NCBI GenBank assembly: GCA_949152475.1
Contig: OX424555.1
Span: 60,369,977 to 60,433,976, forward strand
Direction: 5' to 3'
DNA from: Terebella lapidaria
Taxonomy: Eukaryota; Annelida; Polychaeta; Terebellida; Terebellidae
DNA: 64,000 bases
Both the position numbers and the translations under genes were made by a program. Of the stretch, positions 33,111-45,487 are shown piece after piece (within the stretch, counting starts at the first letter, position 1; every line of letters starts with the position of its first letter). The notes under the pieces are model-generated. The model saw nothing but the letters and a program-made list of their open reading frames with translations, was not told where the DNA came from and searched no databases.

Positions 33111-33850
33111 AATCTACAGACAAATCTACACAGTATCCAGAAGAAGTTGGCAGGATGGTAATTCCTCTTCGGAGAGTGAGGTTTGCTTGGCTGCAGATGT
33201 AGTAGCCTATGCCCGTGCTCGTCACCTCCATGGAGGAGGTGCAGGAGGAGGAGGAGAGGGTTGCTATGGTGCAACTTCGCCGCCGCCGGAGATGGTGGAT
33301 CCGGCCGTGGCTGATGAGACGCCCTGCTATATGGCCATTTTGATACTTTGATGGCAGAGCTGGAGAGGGAGCATCATGGAGACTTCAAGCATTTCCAATC
33401 TATGAGAAAGTTCGAAGAATTCTGTAATTTTGCATGGACACTCTACGCGCCATCCAATGTGTATCTGGCGGACAGCCACCGACTGCCTTTATATATCGGA
33501 GGCAGACTGTCCGGGACCCGTCCGGCAATCGGCCGATGTTTCGGCCGCCAGGGAAGAAGCGTCCGGACGTCAGTCGGTCACCGGCCGATGCCTGCTAGGT
33601 TACTGGTTGGTCTCCCGTAGGCATCAAGGTACACATTTTCCCCCAATTCCTACATATGCCGGCCGGTCAGTGTACGATGTCCGGATAAGTGTCCACCGGT
33701 GATCTGCCAATGCTCGGTGCCTCCATGACCACTTGAGAGATAAAAGATACCTGAAAAAGGTTACCGGCGGCCGGAACATCGGTGAGAACCACCGATGTGT
33801 TCGCATCGGCCGGCGACCGGTGCAAATGTGACCTAGGCATAAGTCACATG

Positions 33851-34264
33851 TACATTAGCAAACACTGCCAATCGGGTACTCATTTGTACGACTGAGTGAA
33901 CCGAGACACATTGTGATGCACACCTTGCCCAAGGGTGTTAGACAGCCAACACAGCAGCGCCAGCTGGTCACGCGCCTGCTGGTCACGAGACGAGCGCCTT
34001 AACTGACTACGCCACCTGCCCTCACAATATGCAATAAAATGTCTTATTTATATGAGCTCTTTACTTTGATATTATATTTATATTATCTATAATAAATCTA
34101 AGGCCTATTCACTCTCTTTACTTAAGGTTAAAAAAGCACCAGTCGAAATGACAAAACCATACAGGGTGTCCTCAAAACAATTAATGTCACGGAGAATTTT
34201 GGTTTCATCGCCTGTCACGCTCTTTTACAGCCAATCTGCAGTTTCAACCTACCGTTAAGCTTAC
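33851..34264. repeat. Right half of the split repeat, then spacer
   Basis: 33851-34030 continues the repeat begun at 30865. It contains GACGAGCGCCTTAACTGACT and ACGCCACCTGCCCTC, a tail commonly seen on tRNA-like or SINE-like repeats of invertebrates, but it does not fold into a tRNA that I can support. 34031-34264 is spacer with no feature. Confidence 0.55.
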
Positions 34265-34453
34265 AATAACCCCAAAGCCCATCCTCGTCAACGTTGTCGG
34301 TGGTTCCGCACCAGGGCTGGCCCGTTTGTGTGCCCGCTTCCGTGCATGAGCCCCACGACAGGCCGCTATAGATGAACGGGAATACACAGCTGGCATTGCC
34401 GCCGTCAGTTCCACCCTCCGTCTGCACCGGCCAATCAGTGAGTAATCCGCTCA
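34265..34453 (-). CDS. Exon: fibronectin type II domain
   Basis: The minus-strand exon has a TGATCTTACAG acceptor and a TTATT|GTAAGC donor, giving 189 bp, phase 1 at both ends. It encodes SGLLTDWPVQTEGGTDGGN, CVFPFIYSGLSWGSCTEAGT, PWCGTTDNVDEDGLWGY with the last Cys completed across the junction. C-x-FPF-x-Y-x-G...C(T/S)..G...PWC-(G/A)T-T-x-(D/N)-x-x-x-D-x-x-WGYC is the full fibronectin type II consensus with all four cysteines. The most secure host exon in the window. It lies about 200 bp from the TA-flanked 4.9-kb transposon. Confidence 0.85.
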
Positions 34454-34646
34454 CTGTAAGATCAAATCACAATGTGAATTTATAAATGATAAGCTCTAAC
34501 TATAAAGTTGAAATTAGAGTATATGTAATGATAAACAAACCACTCTGGATGCTGAATTTCTCCGTTAACCAGAAGCATAAATCATTCGTGAATATCAGCA
34601 TATATAGTCTAGGCACGTTTTCTATAAAGGGCCTTAGAAATGACGA
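34454..34646. other. Intron-like spacer
   Basis: Host DNA between the type II exon and the large transposon. Nothing else seen. Confidence 0.4.
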
Positions 34647-34648
34647 TA

Positions 34649-37600
34649 GGGGGGATGGAATGTTACTGCCTGTCACCCATGCTGAGGCCAAAGTAGGGTC
34701 CTTACTGGTCAATATTAGCCCGGATGACATTCAAAATTTTAATTTTTTCATAAAATTCTAACAGTTTTATATACGGACGAAGCCGCGGTTATTTTTCTCG
34801 TTTTGAAATTCACATAAAAGACTGTTGAATCGTGAATAATGAAGCTAGAGTTATCATTTTGGTGTCAAAATGTCTGGAATTACATGGCAAATCAAGAAAA
34901 ATACCATCTACAGCAGTTCATGGTGTAAGTTTTGTATTATAACATGAAAACACATAATAATAAGTCCGAAATTGCCTTCGATTTCACAATCTGAGACCTG
35001 CGAAAATGGGTTTTCCAGCTCACAAATCTATTTTATCTTTACGAAAACCTCACTAAAATTACCCCAGATTATATACCATACTGCCAAAATAAACCATTTA
35101 AAGGTCTTAACCAAGTTTACTGCTAGTAATCAAATGAACCTAACAATACCCCCTAGTGAACTCCGTGATCGCATGATATTCTCGAATTTGACGAAGCTAG
35201 TTATAATCTCACATATAACTCTGCTAGAATAATTATTTAGAAAGTCAAATGATACGAATCATCATTTCAAACATATCATACAATAATTAGGTCGAGATGT
35301 AAACTTTTTCCCATCAGAACAAGAAAAAAAATCCCAAAATTGGACCATAATGATTTACTGGTTGTATACAAAATGTAGGCATCTTAGAAAATTCACCATT
35401 TGTGGTTTAATAAATGTTTATGTGGTTAACGTAGTCCGCTACAAACAGTGAGGTAACGAAGATTTAAAATTTAAAAGTCATTTCTTGAATATTATCTCTT
35501 CAAAATGACATATTTTATAGAGTAAATGATCAGCATCCTAATACTGAAAAGAAAACAGGGGGTCACCGTGCTCGTTTCTTCTACATATTCGATTGAAATC
35601 ACACACATTTACCTAAAATGACATAAATTATGGCATATTTGCACAGATTTTCGTCCAAATTCACATCTTGCATTGTGTTTTCAATGCGAACGGATACGGT
35701 GACCCCCTATTTTCTTTTCAGTTTCAGGATGCTGAACAGTTACTCTATAAAATATATCATTTTGAAGCTCTAGATTATGTTGACACAGTTATTTATTTTT
35801 AAAAACTCTTTGACCACCTCCCCTCACTGTTTGGAGCGGACTACCTTAAGTGATATACCATTGATACTTGATAGAATCAGTCACCAAGTGTACCAGCAGT
35901 AGTTTGCCAGAATCACTAGAGTGACCAGTGATATTCTGTCCGAATCACACCACAGAGTAACATGCAGACTGCACAAAGGGGGATTCTATGTTCGGCGATG
36001 TTATGAAACTGTTTTCACACAAGCAGTTGTTACCAAACCATCGAACATACAATATCCTGGACTGTAACTAATCAGGGCGTATAGCTGGCATCAGTCTCAA
36101 CCGTGGTGCTGCACAGCGTTGGATAATCACAACTCATGATTTGCGAGAAAAATGACAGGCATTCATATAAGAAATCCACAGAAAGATGTCAGTTGTACAC
36201 GGAATCAGAAGGATGGAGATATACACAGTGTTTAGCATGATTGTAGACTGGGTCTACCCATTGAGTACTCGGAGATGAACACGAGACTCTTGTCAACACA
36301 GCATCTGGAATCACAGCCAATGACACATATTACACGATCTACTCACTGCAGGAGACAAATGAAGCAGTTATATTTACAAATGAAGCTTCATGGTGAATCT
36401 TATTTTGTTGAACGAAGTCAACTTGAACGAAGCCACACTGCCAAAATTATCTTTGAAGACATTCAGCATCATCGTGCAAACAAAAACAACATAGGTGGTT
36501 GCAACATACAACACCGTATGTGGCTTTACAAGCTGATCGGAGTCTATTTGCATAAATGCTAGTTATTGCTCGGAATTGTCAACTGAACATGAAAGATGCA
36601 GTCCCATTATGGTCACTGCTATGGTCATTGGCCAACACAGATGGAGTTCCTGCTTAAACAACCAAGGTGCCTCTGGTACACATCCTCGAAGATTACCATG
36701 AACCAGTTGAAGATGTTCCACAATCGGCAGTTCTCATCAATGGTATGGAAGTACTGCACTTTGTCAAGAATGCTCCCAGGACACTTGGAGTTCAGTCTCA
36801 GTACATCTTTCAACTGGTGCCTACATGCCTACATGCTCACTCACAAAAGAGTCTACTATGTCATGGATCCTTAATCCGTTGTATACATCAAGAACTCGGA
36901 GCATGCAAAGCGTGCCAACCGGGGAAGCTTTCAAGTCACGATCCAGGGAAAATCAAAATTGTCCAACACGGTCGAAGAAATTTATTTCACTTCCGCTTTG
37001 AATGGCAGCAGACTGAGTATGTAGTCTTGTAAACTTGTTGTAATTACTAACACATAGTAAAGAGTACTACAACCTCGTTGTTGGGCATAGCACCATTCGG
37101 ACTACTGGTTCGATCAGTTGAGCATCAAACAGGAGGAAGCTGCCAGTCATGCAGCATCAAAAGCAAATAGCTGCTTCATCCTCAGGTCTTCAGCATCTAA
37201 GTTGCTGTGTTGGCATGTGCGAGAGTTCTATCCTGCCCTGAAAACAAACAATGTACAAGGTACATGTACATCGACACCACAGCTATAGGCATCTCACTTG
37301 GCATGGTCGTATGCAGTGATTTTGTTGCCAAAGGAAAGACACGGCCATTTCAGTCGACAATGGCTGATCAAAACATGTGTGATGTCAGGAAAAACATTGG
37401 TAAATCATTCTCCAACAGAGAACTTCTCGATGGCTGTGGATGTGTTTTATATTTCTCCAAGAAATTTCTCAAAAAAAAACCACGAAGAATATTTCTAAAC
37501 AGACATAAATTCTGTCAGGTACGAACAATTCTGCAGCAAGAATGTGCGAAAATTTCATCTTGTACCAAAAAAATGAAGCTCTCAAACACCTCGTTGCATG

Positions 37601-39577
37601 AGTCAGCTATTAGACATGCATCTGGAGAACCTCGCTAGAGAGGCTGTCGTAGCTTCGAGCCCAAATGATCATGGCTCGAATGTGGTTGATGAGAGCATCC
37701 CGATTCACCATACAGATCAGATGTCAGCACCAAAAGCCATCCGATTCAAATGTTAGAAGGACCATTGCACAGGAACATGTTCTCCAAAGAATGCAATGTC
37801 TTATACTGAAGGTTATGTCTGTACAGACTGATCAAACAATCCCGACTTGAGCAACAATGATACGACCTTGGGCACGGACTACTGTTTGAGAGAAAATGAG
37901 GAAATGAGAATGATATGGATGACATTTCATTGTCAAATTAATTTGTGTTGAGCTTTCCCATGTCTATGTTTATGCTGGCCATACCCCTTGAATATGCACA
38001 TATCATGACATGCACAATTAAAGACATTGGAAATATTTTGTTGATCCGAAGCTTAGAAGAACATGTTGCTAATATTATTTGCAGAAGGTAAAACATGGGT
38101 TGGTTTATTGTCATAAATTTTAGACTACATACAAGTTCATACATGTATAAATTGTGTTTTCCTCTGGAACAAACTCTTCATTTTAGGCCGTATGTTTCAA
38201 TTAGAACGGGTTTTGTATGAGCTCAAGATCAAGGAGTCAAGAAGGGGAAAATATCCAACATAGGCAGTAAAACTGAATGTTGCAACATTTTAGTCAAATG
38301 ACAAGTGATCTTATGAAGTTATATGAACCCTTATTATTGGTACGATTATGGACCACAAACCATGAATCTCCACCCACATGGACCAATCATACAATGTACC
38401 TCGTCGAAATGGTACCGGTAATTAATTTCCCTTTTTGATTGTGTATAAAATGTTAAGATTTCTTCGAATACTCGATCACAAAACACTATGAAATACATAT
38501 ATCCCCTCCTCTCAAAACCCTGTAAAAAATTCACAGAGTTTCTATATTTAGTTGGCAAATATTATGAATTCAAATATGTTAAAATTGTGATGAATTAAGC
38601 TACTGGTGACTATGTCGACTAAGTACCACTAGCAGAAGACTTGACAACATTAGCAGCGAATAAACCACAAACGATCAACTTTCTAGGATGCCGACACAGT
38701 AAATAAATTATTGTGGTCAAATTTTGGTGTGTTTATTGTAGTTTTCATGAAAAACAAACACATCTGGACTTGGTTTTTATACTTTGGGTTTGAACTAATG
38801 ATTCCTATCATTTGATATCAAAATAATTAGTCCATCATAGCTATTGGTAAAATTAATCATTAACCAATCAATGGTTATGGTCAAATTTTGGTGGATATTT
38901 CTTATGTTTTGATGGGAAGAAGTTTCACATCTCTAACTGATTATTGTATTGTATGTTTGAAATGATGATTGGTATCATTTGATATCAAAATAATCATTCT
39001 AGCATAGAAATATGTGAGAGTATAAGTAGTTTTGTCAAATTCGAGAATATCATGCGATCACGGAGTTCACTAGGGGGTAGTGTTAGGTTCATTTGATTTC
39101 TAGCTGTAAATTTGGTTAAGACCTTTGAATGGTTTATTTTGGCAGTGTGGTATATAATCTGGGGTAATTTTAGTGAAGTTTTCGTAAAGATAAAATAGAT
39201 TTGTGAGCTGGAACACCCATTTTCGCAGGTCTCAGATTGTGAAATCGAAGGCAATTTCGGACTTATTATGATGTGTTTTCATGTTATAATACAAAACTTA
39301 CACCATGAACTGCTGTAGATGGTATTTTTCTTGATTTGCCATGTAATTCCAGACATTTTGACACCAAAATGATAACTCTAGCTTCATTATTCACGATTCA
39401 ACAGTCTTTTATGTGAATTTCAAAACGAGAAAAATTACCGCAGCTTCGTCCGTATATAAAATTGTTAGAATTTTATGAAAAAATTTAAATTTTGAATGTC
39501 ATCCGGGCTAATATTGACCAGTAAGGACCCTACTTTGACCCCAGCATGGATGACAGGCAGTAACATTCCATCCCCCC
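34649..39577. mobile_element. 4.9-kb DNA transposon with TIRs of 600 bp or more
   Basis: The ends read GGGGGGATGGAATGTTACTG and its exact complement, each flanked by TA (34647-34648, 39578-39579). The terminal inverted repeats extend at least to about 35260 and 38965, which is why an 86-codon frame at 34972-35232 appears again, 90 percent identical, on the minus strand at 38994-39254. A second inner pair (GGTGACCCCC/GGGGGTCACC with TATAAAATAT words) lies at 35510-35830. The centre (36270-37900) is a decayed protein-coding region. The TA duplication would fit Tc1/mariner-like or related superfamilies, but such long TIRs and the protein do not match classical mariner. Confidence 0.8.
36270..37900 (+). 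pseudogene. Decayed transposon protein, FEN/PIN-like plus Cys-rich tail (tentative)
   Basis: Coding text survives in pieces over all three frames: VPLVHILEDYHEPVEDVPQS, AVLINGMEVLHFVKNAPRT, RVYYVMDPY (36.85 kb), DQLSIKQEEA (37.11 kb), FILRSSASKLLCWHV, LGMVVCSDFVAKGKTRPFQS, VRYEQFC (37.51 kb) and near 37.76-37.83 kb a Cys-rich tail with CTGTCSPKNA-like text. The order matches a family of large unnamed invertebrate proteins, as I recall it, that has 'EEADTR' and 'SPDTDVFVL' motifs resembling FEN1/XPG-type nucleases. Here the acids of both motifs are lost or deleted. At least six frameshifts or stops. The family link is from memory and needs a search. Confidence 0.45.
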
Positions 39578-39579
39578 TA

Positions 39580-40330
39580 AAGTGTTATTTTGAGATTTTG
39601 TACCTAGTCTAATATGTGGACGCGTTAAGTCATGGATAAAGCACGAGAAACAGTGAATTCGTGCCTACGAATTCACGAGCGCAACGCTTATGTATATTGT
39701 TTCTGTTAGATCTATTGCAAGTCGAGCATGACAAAGATGTAAACGTAAATAACCGGCAACCGAGTGAATTAAGATTACTCAACTCAACATGATTTTCGGC
39801 CCAAGTACTATATCTCGCGCTTTCCTCTATATATTCAATAAGGATTAAGAAGGTGGCACACGGGTTAAATGCATTCATTTAGTATTAAGCAGCAGAGTGA
39901 TACGTGGAACGTGTTTCAATGGACATCTCCATTGGATGGTGGTGAGTTTTAATATATTGTACTCAAAACACAGCGAAACAGTGACCTATACCACATACAT
40001 TCTCGCATTTCCGTTACTGGACATCGACTGGTTGACATTAAATTTCAACATCGCAGATAATTTGGACACATTTTTAAATGAATCCGTGGATAGTATGGTG
40101 TCATTTAATGCTGCAAACATTCTGAACGATGTTGGAAATTCAACATTAGATGATCTTGCGATCACTGATTATGAACAAAGTCGTGAATCTGACTGAAAAT
40201 GTTTTTCTGATGTACACGGAAATTGACATACATACATGACATTACATGCATCAGCGAACCAATGAATTCGTATGGGGCAAACGGTGGATTCGTGCGGACG
40301 AATCCACTGTTCAGACAATGGTGTGACGTC
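39580..40330. repeat. Segment bracketed by two similar hairpins
   Basis: A perfect palindrome with arms GTGAATTCGT and ACGAATTCAC lies at 39651-39675 and a related one with arms GTGGATTCGT and ACGAATCCAC at 40289-40312. The DNA between may be one 640-bp noncoding element; no target duplication is evident. A 99-codon frame at 39897-40196 ends in an acidic stretch (LNESVDSMVSFN, DLAITDYEQSRESD) but has no recognisable domain. Confidence 0.5.
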
Positions 40331-40734
40331 ACAACAATATTTTAATTTCTTTTAAAATGTAAACTATACGCAGTCGGTTGCGTAAGACCGCAAATTGTGC
40401 CTTACCGGAGCGCCAAGGGACGCTGAATGCAAATTGAGGGGCAGGATAGGAGCACCATTGACCACGAGGGGACATTATGTGTAATAGCGTAACTACCCCC
40501 GCCCCCCCCCCCCCCCCCCAACTTTACAGATAGTCATATTGAAAGACGACGGACGGATGTACGAACGACGGACGAAACGCGTGTAACATTTCATAGTTCC
40601 GACGACACCGCAACAGTCCACGCCGCCTTGACAACCGGGGAAAGAGTTGAGCAATATATGAATCCTTTGATAGAGTAGTACATATGTAAGTTAGCGGTTT
40701 CGTATATCTTAAACACGGATAGGTTATTTCGATT
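40331..40734. other. No gene; poly-C run and GAC-rich patch
   Basis: Holds a run of C at 40501-40519 and a GACGACGGACGGATGTACGA patch at 40543-40575 like the (GAC)n end of the GGTTACC family, but the family terminus itself is not recognisable. Confidence 0.5.
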
Positions 40735-40737
40735 TAA

Positions 40738-40768
<31 letters not shown>

Positions 40769-40960
40769 AAAAATACACTTTATTCACAAAGGCCTCGGAC
40801 CCATAGGGCCTATGCGTATAAAAATTACAAGATATTTGATACGAGCAAAAACAGAGCAGGCTAACTTTATACCATACCTTCGATATTTTGGGCATGTAAT
40901 TCTAAACTATGATAAACATATGCTAACCTTTAAAACCATAGAGCCCACTCAACCATGAAA
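40735..40960 (-). mobile_element. 3' end of a LINE or SINE with (ATT)n tail
   Basis: On the minus strand the text ends CCTTTGTGAATAAAGTGTAT followed by (ATT)n. A 3' terminus with AATAAAGTG directly before a simple tail is typical for non-LTR elements. Only about 200 bp are present; it may be the tail of a relative of the LINE that starts 250 bp away on the other strand. Confidence 0.55.
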
Positions 40961-41179
40961 CATTGCCTGGGCACTTCAAAGCCAAGTTGCATGTACGGAC
41001 TATTATTGATTTATATGTGGCTATATGCCATGACACGGGATATCTTACACAACAAAGGCTGGTCAACAATTGTGGTTATATGGTTATGCCTAGAAACAGG
41101 TAGGCCTGGGAATACCTTGCTACACGGCTCAGCTACCCAAACACCTGCCCCTAACGCCGTTCTGCTGGCGGCAAAAATA

Positions 41180-44060
41180 GGAAGATCAAGGTCAGGATCA
41201 CTGAGCGCTCACCACTGAGTCAAACTACACACAGGCAACATGGATCCAATGTGATAAACCTCAAGCCTGTTGCCATACGCCAAGTGACTAACAATTTATC
41301 TCCAATAATAGGACAATGGAATGCTCGTGCCATTAACAACAAGGCACACTGTCTCGTGGACTATGTGCTGGAGAATGACTTGGACATTTTATATCTGACA
41401 GAACCCTGGTTAACTGGCTTAGACGTTGATGAGACAATCTTGGCTGAAATCCTCAATGCCCTACCACAGAACGCATTCCACCACCAGCCACGTAAAACCA
41501 AAGGTGGTGGAGTTGGCATTTTGTACAGAACTGGATACTTTGTCAACTCCTGTAGGAGTCAGACATTCCATTCTTTCGAACATATGGATATGAACATATC
41601 TCTCGTTACCCAGGCCTTGAGACTGATCGTGGTTTACAGAACACCCAGCCAAGCCCGATGCGGACATCCCATCAACACGTTCTTTCAAGAATTTTCAACC
41701 ATGCTTGAAGAATTGACCATATCGAAAGGCAACCTTATCATAACGGGTGACTTCAACATACATGTTGATGACTCACAGAACAAAGATGCTGTCCTTTTCT
41801 CGGAACTCCTGGAATCAGCGGCACTTCAACAGCATGAATCTGCCCCCACACATCGTAATGGTCACACACTTGACTTGGTGATCCGACCTTCGTGTGAAAT
41901 GTCAACATTGCCAATCACCTTCCGTCAGATCATGTTGGTCTCTCGTGGTCTGCTCAAATACACGAGCCCCTCCCGCGAGGAGAACAATCACATTTCACAA
42001 GATAAAGGACATTGTGGTTGGTGACTTCATGACTGACCTCGAAGCTCTCCTACCAAAGCCCCACACTGGACCACTCGATGAACTGGTTGATCACTACAAC
42101 TCATCAACCCGTGAAGTTCTGGATACTCATGCACCCAGCATCACTCGCACAGTTTCTGAGCGGACACATGCTCCATGGTACAGCCAGGAGTTGCACGAGG
42201 CCAAGTCCAAGCGAAGGGCTCTTGAACGGAAGTGGAAAAGAAATCTCACCTCACAGTGGACTTCGAGATATACCGATATACCGCTGTACAGTAGTATGCT
42301 GAGGAAAGCCAAGACAATTCGAGATATACCGATATACCGGTGTACAGTAGTATGCTGAGGAAATCCAAGACAATTCTGCCATCCCATGTGAGTTCGAAGG
42401 AGATGGTACAGTCATTCACTGACTACTTTGAAGATAAAATTCAAACCATCAGATCTGAACTAGACAAGTGTTCCATGGATTATCACTCTGACTCTGTCAC
42501 ATTGCTTTGATACAGTAACACAAACAACTGTTACATTGCTTTGATACAGTAACACAAACAACTGTTGCCAAGCTCATCACTGACACAGTTATATCTCGAA
42601 CTTGGGTTCCATAGCCAAGCTCCACGAACGTGTCGTGGTCAAACAGCTACAAGCGTATATGACCGACAACTCCCTCATGGATCCCATGCATGCAGAGTGC
42701 ATATCGTCGTTGTCATTCAACCGAGACAGCATTGCTGAATCAAAAATGATCTCCTTCAATCAATTGACTCTGGTAAGGTGGTGGTCCTCCTGATGCTAGA
42801 CTTAAGTGCCGCTTTCGACACGATTGACCATAATGTGTTGCTCCATCGTCTCACTAAGTCATTTGGTATCAATGGGATGGCTTATGATTGGATAAAATCC
42901 TATATATCCGATCGGACTCAGCGAGTGATCATAAACGGTGAAATGTCTAGACCCAGTCTTTTGAGGTTTACCTCAGGGCTCCGTTCTCGGACCTATATTG
43001 TTCACGATGTATACGTTACCTCTGGGTCGTATCATCAAGGACCACGGCCTAGACTACATGATTTACGCAGACGACACTCAAGTCTACTTGTCTCTTAACA
43101 ACGACCATTCTGCTGTCAACCAGATCGAGACCTGTATCTGTGATATTAGACAATGGATGCAAAGCAACAAACTTAAACTAAATGACTCCGAAACGGAACT
43201 GATGTACTTTTCATCAAAATTCCAGATTCCGATGTCACATCCGAGCATAGTGGTTGGTGATCACCCCGTTCTTGCGTCCAGCACGGTCAAGAACCTAGGT
43301 GTTTACTGACTGCTGAGTGCACCATGTCTCGTCAGATCAGCACAGCCGTATCATCTGCAACAATGGGTCTTCGCCGAATAAGCAAAATTCGTAAGTATCT
43401 CGACATAAAATCCACTGAACGACTGGTTCACGCCTTTGTAACCAGTCGCATCGACTACTGTAATAGTCTGTACTTCGGAGTGACAAAGCACGAACTGTCA
43501 CGTCTACAGCGAGTCCAAAATTCCGCAGCTCGACGTGTGACTCTTGCCAACCGGAGAAGTCAAATAAGCCCAATTATGTATGTAAGTCAAATAAGGCCAA
43601 TTATGTATGGCTTCTCTGCACTGGCTCCCCGTTGAACAACGCATAGTATTTAAAGTAGCAGTCCTGGCATATAAGGCACTGAACAACCTAGGTCCGGTCT
43701 AAATTTCGGAACTCTTGGTCCCATATGTGCCTGGTCGAATCTTGCGATCTGCCGACCAACACCTTCTCGCAATCCATACCTACAGGACAAAAACTTTAAA
43801 AAAACTGTGCTCCTAGTGTGTGGAATGGTCTTCCGCGAACAGTCCGACAATCTACCTCTCTGAACTCGTTCAAACGTGGTCTTAAATCTGTCACCCAGTT
43901 ATTGCACCCGACATCTTCAAATCTTTCCACATTCTATATAGGGCGTTTCGCAATCTTGTGTTGTTATCATGAACAAATTTCAACCAAAATTTGATACCTT
44001 TGTATTTATATAAAATTGATAATGGTTGTATTATGTTGGGGCTTTCTAGCACAAATCATA
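41180..44060 (+). pseudogene. LINE (CR1/L2-group) endonuclease-reverse transcriptase, degraded
   Basis: Endonuclease (41251-41930): IIGQWNARAINNK, LYLTEPWL, GGGVGILYR, IITGDFNIHVD and THRNGHTLDLVI are the APE-type motifs with the catalytic Glu, Asp and His region. A frameshift at about 41925 leads to SERTHAPWYSQELHEAKSKR (41894-42358 frame). A large piece of the thumb-proximal fingers is lost; then RT: MLDLSAAFDTIDHNVLLHRL (42784), the S-G-L stretch where VPQGSVLGP is broken by a frameshift (42970), [12 protein letters not shown] (43060, intact YADD), [20 protein letters not shown], then LHWLPVEQRIVFKVAVLAYK (43620) and a decayed end to about 44060. Two local duplications (42265-42375, period about 54; 42500-42570) add damage. 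Non-functional. Confidence 0.85.
42262..42375. repeat. Local tandem duplication inside the LINE
   Basis: CGAGATATACCGATATACCG with TGTACAGTAGTATGCTGAGG and AAATCCAAGACAATT occurs twice in succession, a few single-base differences apart. It inserts extra codons followed by a frameshift into the linker between endonuclease and RT. Confidence 0.9.
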
Positions 44061-45480
44061 ATATTATTAGCTAATAAAGGTACCATGAAATGGACATGTA
44101 CAGGACAAATTAATCCACAAAATGGTAGTTTCCATACTGAAATGTCTTGTTTCAAACCCATCGAAGGTCATGTTCAAGGTCACCACTCAGACTCGCCACA
44201 AATGACTTCCCATTTGTATGTGCAAATATCTAAGCTCTGTCGTGAAGCATTCTGGGTGTACTGGTGCATAATGACGGAAAATGAAGGTCAACGAAAAACT
44301 TAACGAGGGCAAGAATTTGTTTTTGCTTAGAAATAGCTCAAAACACATGGCACTCGATTTTAACCGAAGAAAACAAATTCACTGACACGTTCCGGAAAAT
44401 CAATACGGCCATCACGGCGTTTGAAGAGAAACAAATCTAATATAATTAATATTATGTCACAATATATCCACGGCGAATCCAAGCATCAACTCCAAAAATG
44501 GCCGTTTTGACCTGCAAGGTCACGATTCAAATCACCATACACGAATTCCCATTCAAATGTCCCAATGGTCACATGTAAGCTATATTATGAAGCTCTAGAT
44601 ATGACTCAAAAAGTGACTGAATTTGAAAAAAAAAGCAAGATTTTCAAAGCTGAAACAATTTTTTTTTACTCGAATGGCTCAAAACACAGGCACTTCGTTC
44701 TCATGATTTGTTTTTACTAGCGACCACTGTGTTATATCAAAGATTGACATAACGACCACCGGGAATGCTCAGTATGTTAGCCCAATGACCCAAACTTCCT
44801 CGAGTTGAACTTTTATCCATTTTGTTGATTCATCTTCTTGATCCGATGACTGACCAAGGAAAGACAATTAGTTGGTGAGCTTATTTCGCAGAGTGCAAAA
44901 GGTATCCCTGACAGAAGGTCCTGACGGATATCGGTCCATTTCTTACAATATATCCTTCATTGCATTGAATGTGTAAGTGGGACATTAGACCTGCGAACAA
45001 TCTTATATACAAATAATCTCAAAGCACAACAATATTGATGTGGGTACAATGCCGTGGAAAACATGGGCCTTTTTTGCTATTATTCGTGACACAAATTACC
45101 GAACTTTACCATTAATCACACCCGCGATGGCAAAACCAGTTTTCCGAATGAAATATTGGTGGTGATAGATTGATACTTACATTAAATTGAATATTCCAAA
45201 GGTTATACATGTAGATCTCTACATGCGTTTGTGATCTTGGACTCATGCCAAATATAAGATTTTTTAAGGTGTCCTGCAAACCAAGCTAGAAATTTTTATT
45301 TCATAGACCTACCCATGCGAGTAAAAATCCATGAAAAAGCATACACCTGTCGTGAAAACAAGGTTGTCATTCTGGCAACTGCACGGACCATAATTTACCG
45401 GGTGATGATTGATTTTCGCCTGCAGGAGTATCTTTCCGCGAAAAAGTTTACACCAATTCTTGTGTTGCGTAAGCTGATCG
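44061..45480. other. Repeat remnants, no gene
   Basis: Short pieces with the flavour of the GGTTACC family (CATGTTCAAGGTCACCACTC at 44170, CCAAAAATGGCCGTTTTGAC at 44495, GCAAGGTCACGATTC) are mixed with unique AT-rich DNA. No coding region supported. Confidence 0.5.
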
Positions 45481-45487
45481 AATATGA

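Larger units (their letters stand above)
31019..33847. mobile_element. 2.8-kb TIR element that contains a retroelement
   Basis: The left end reads TGACTTATGCCTAAGTCACA then TTTGCACCG; the right end, reversed, reads TGACTTATGCCTAGGTCACA then TTTGCACCG. The first 20 bases are themselves a near-palindrome. The outer thirds (31050-31650 and 33440-33830) are GC-rich and share CGGCCGGCGACCGG-like and GGCATCGG words, while the middle (about 31690-33110) is AT-rich and holds a Penelope-like fragment. The element therefore seems to have been invaded by the retroelement. I cannot see a clear target duplication and do not know its superfamily. Confidence 0.65.

Noticed and set aside
33950-34025. tRNA-like end of the dispersed repeat as a real tRNA gene
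   Set aside because: I could not form acceptor, anticodon and T arms; it is a decayed repeat tail.
34972-39254. Two nearly identical 86-codon frames on opposite strands as a duplicated gene
   Set aside because: They lie in the terminal inverted repeats of the 4.9-kb transposon; the similarity is due to the TIRs and there is no domain.
39897-40196. 99-codon frame with an acidic end as a gene
   Set aside because: No recognisable domain, no clear acceptor, and it lies between two hairpins that suggest a noncoding element.
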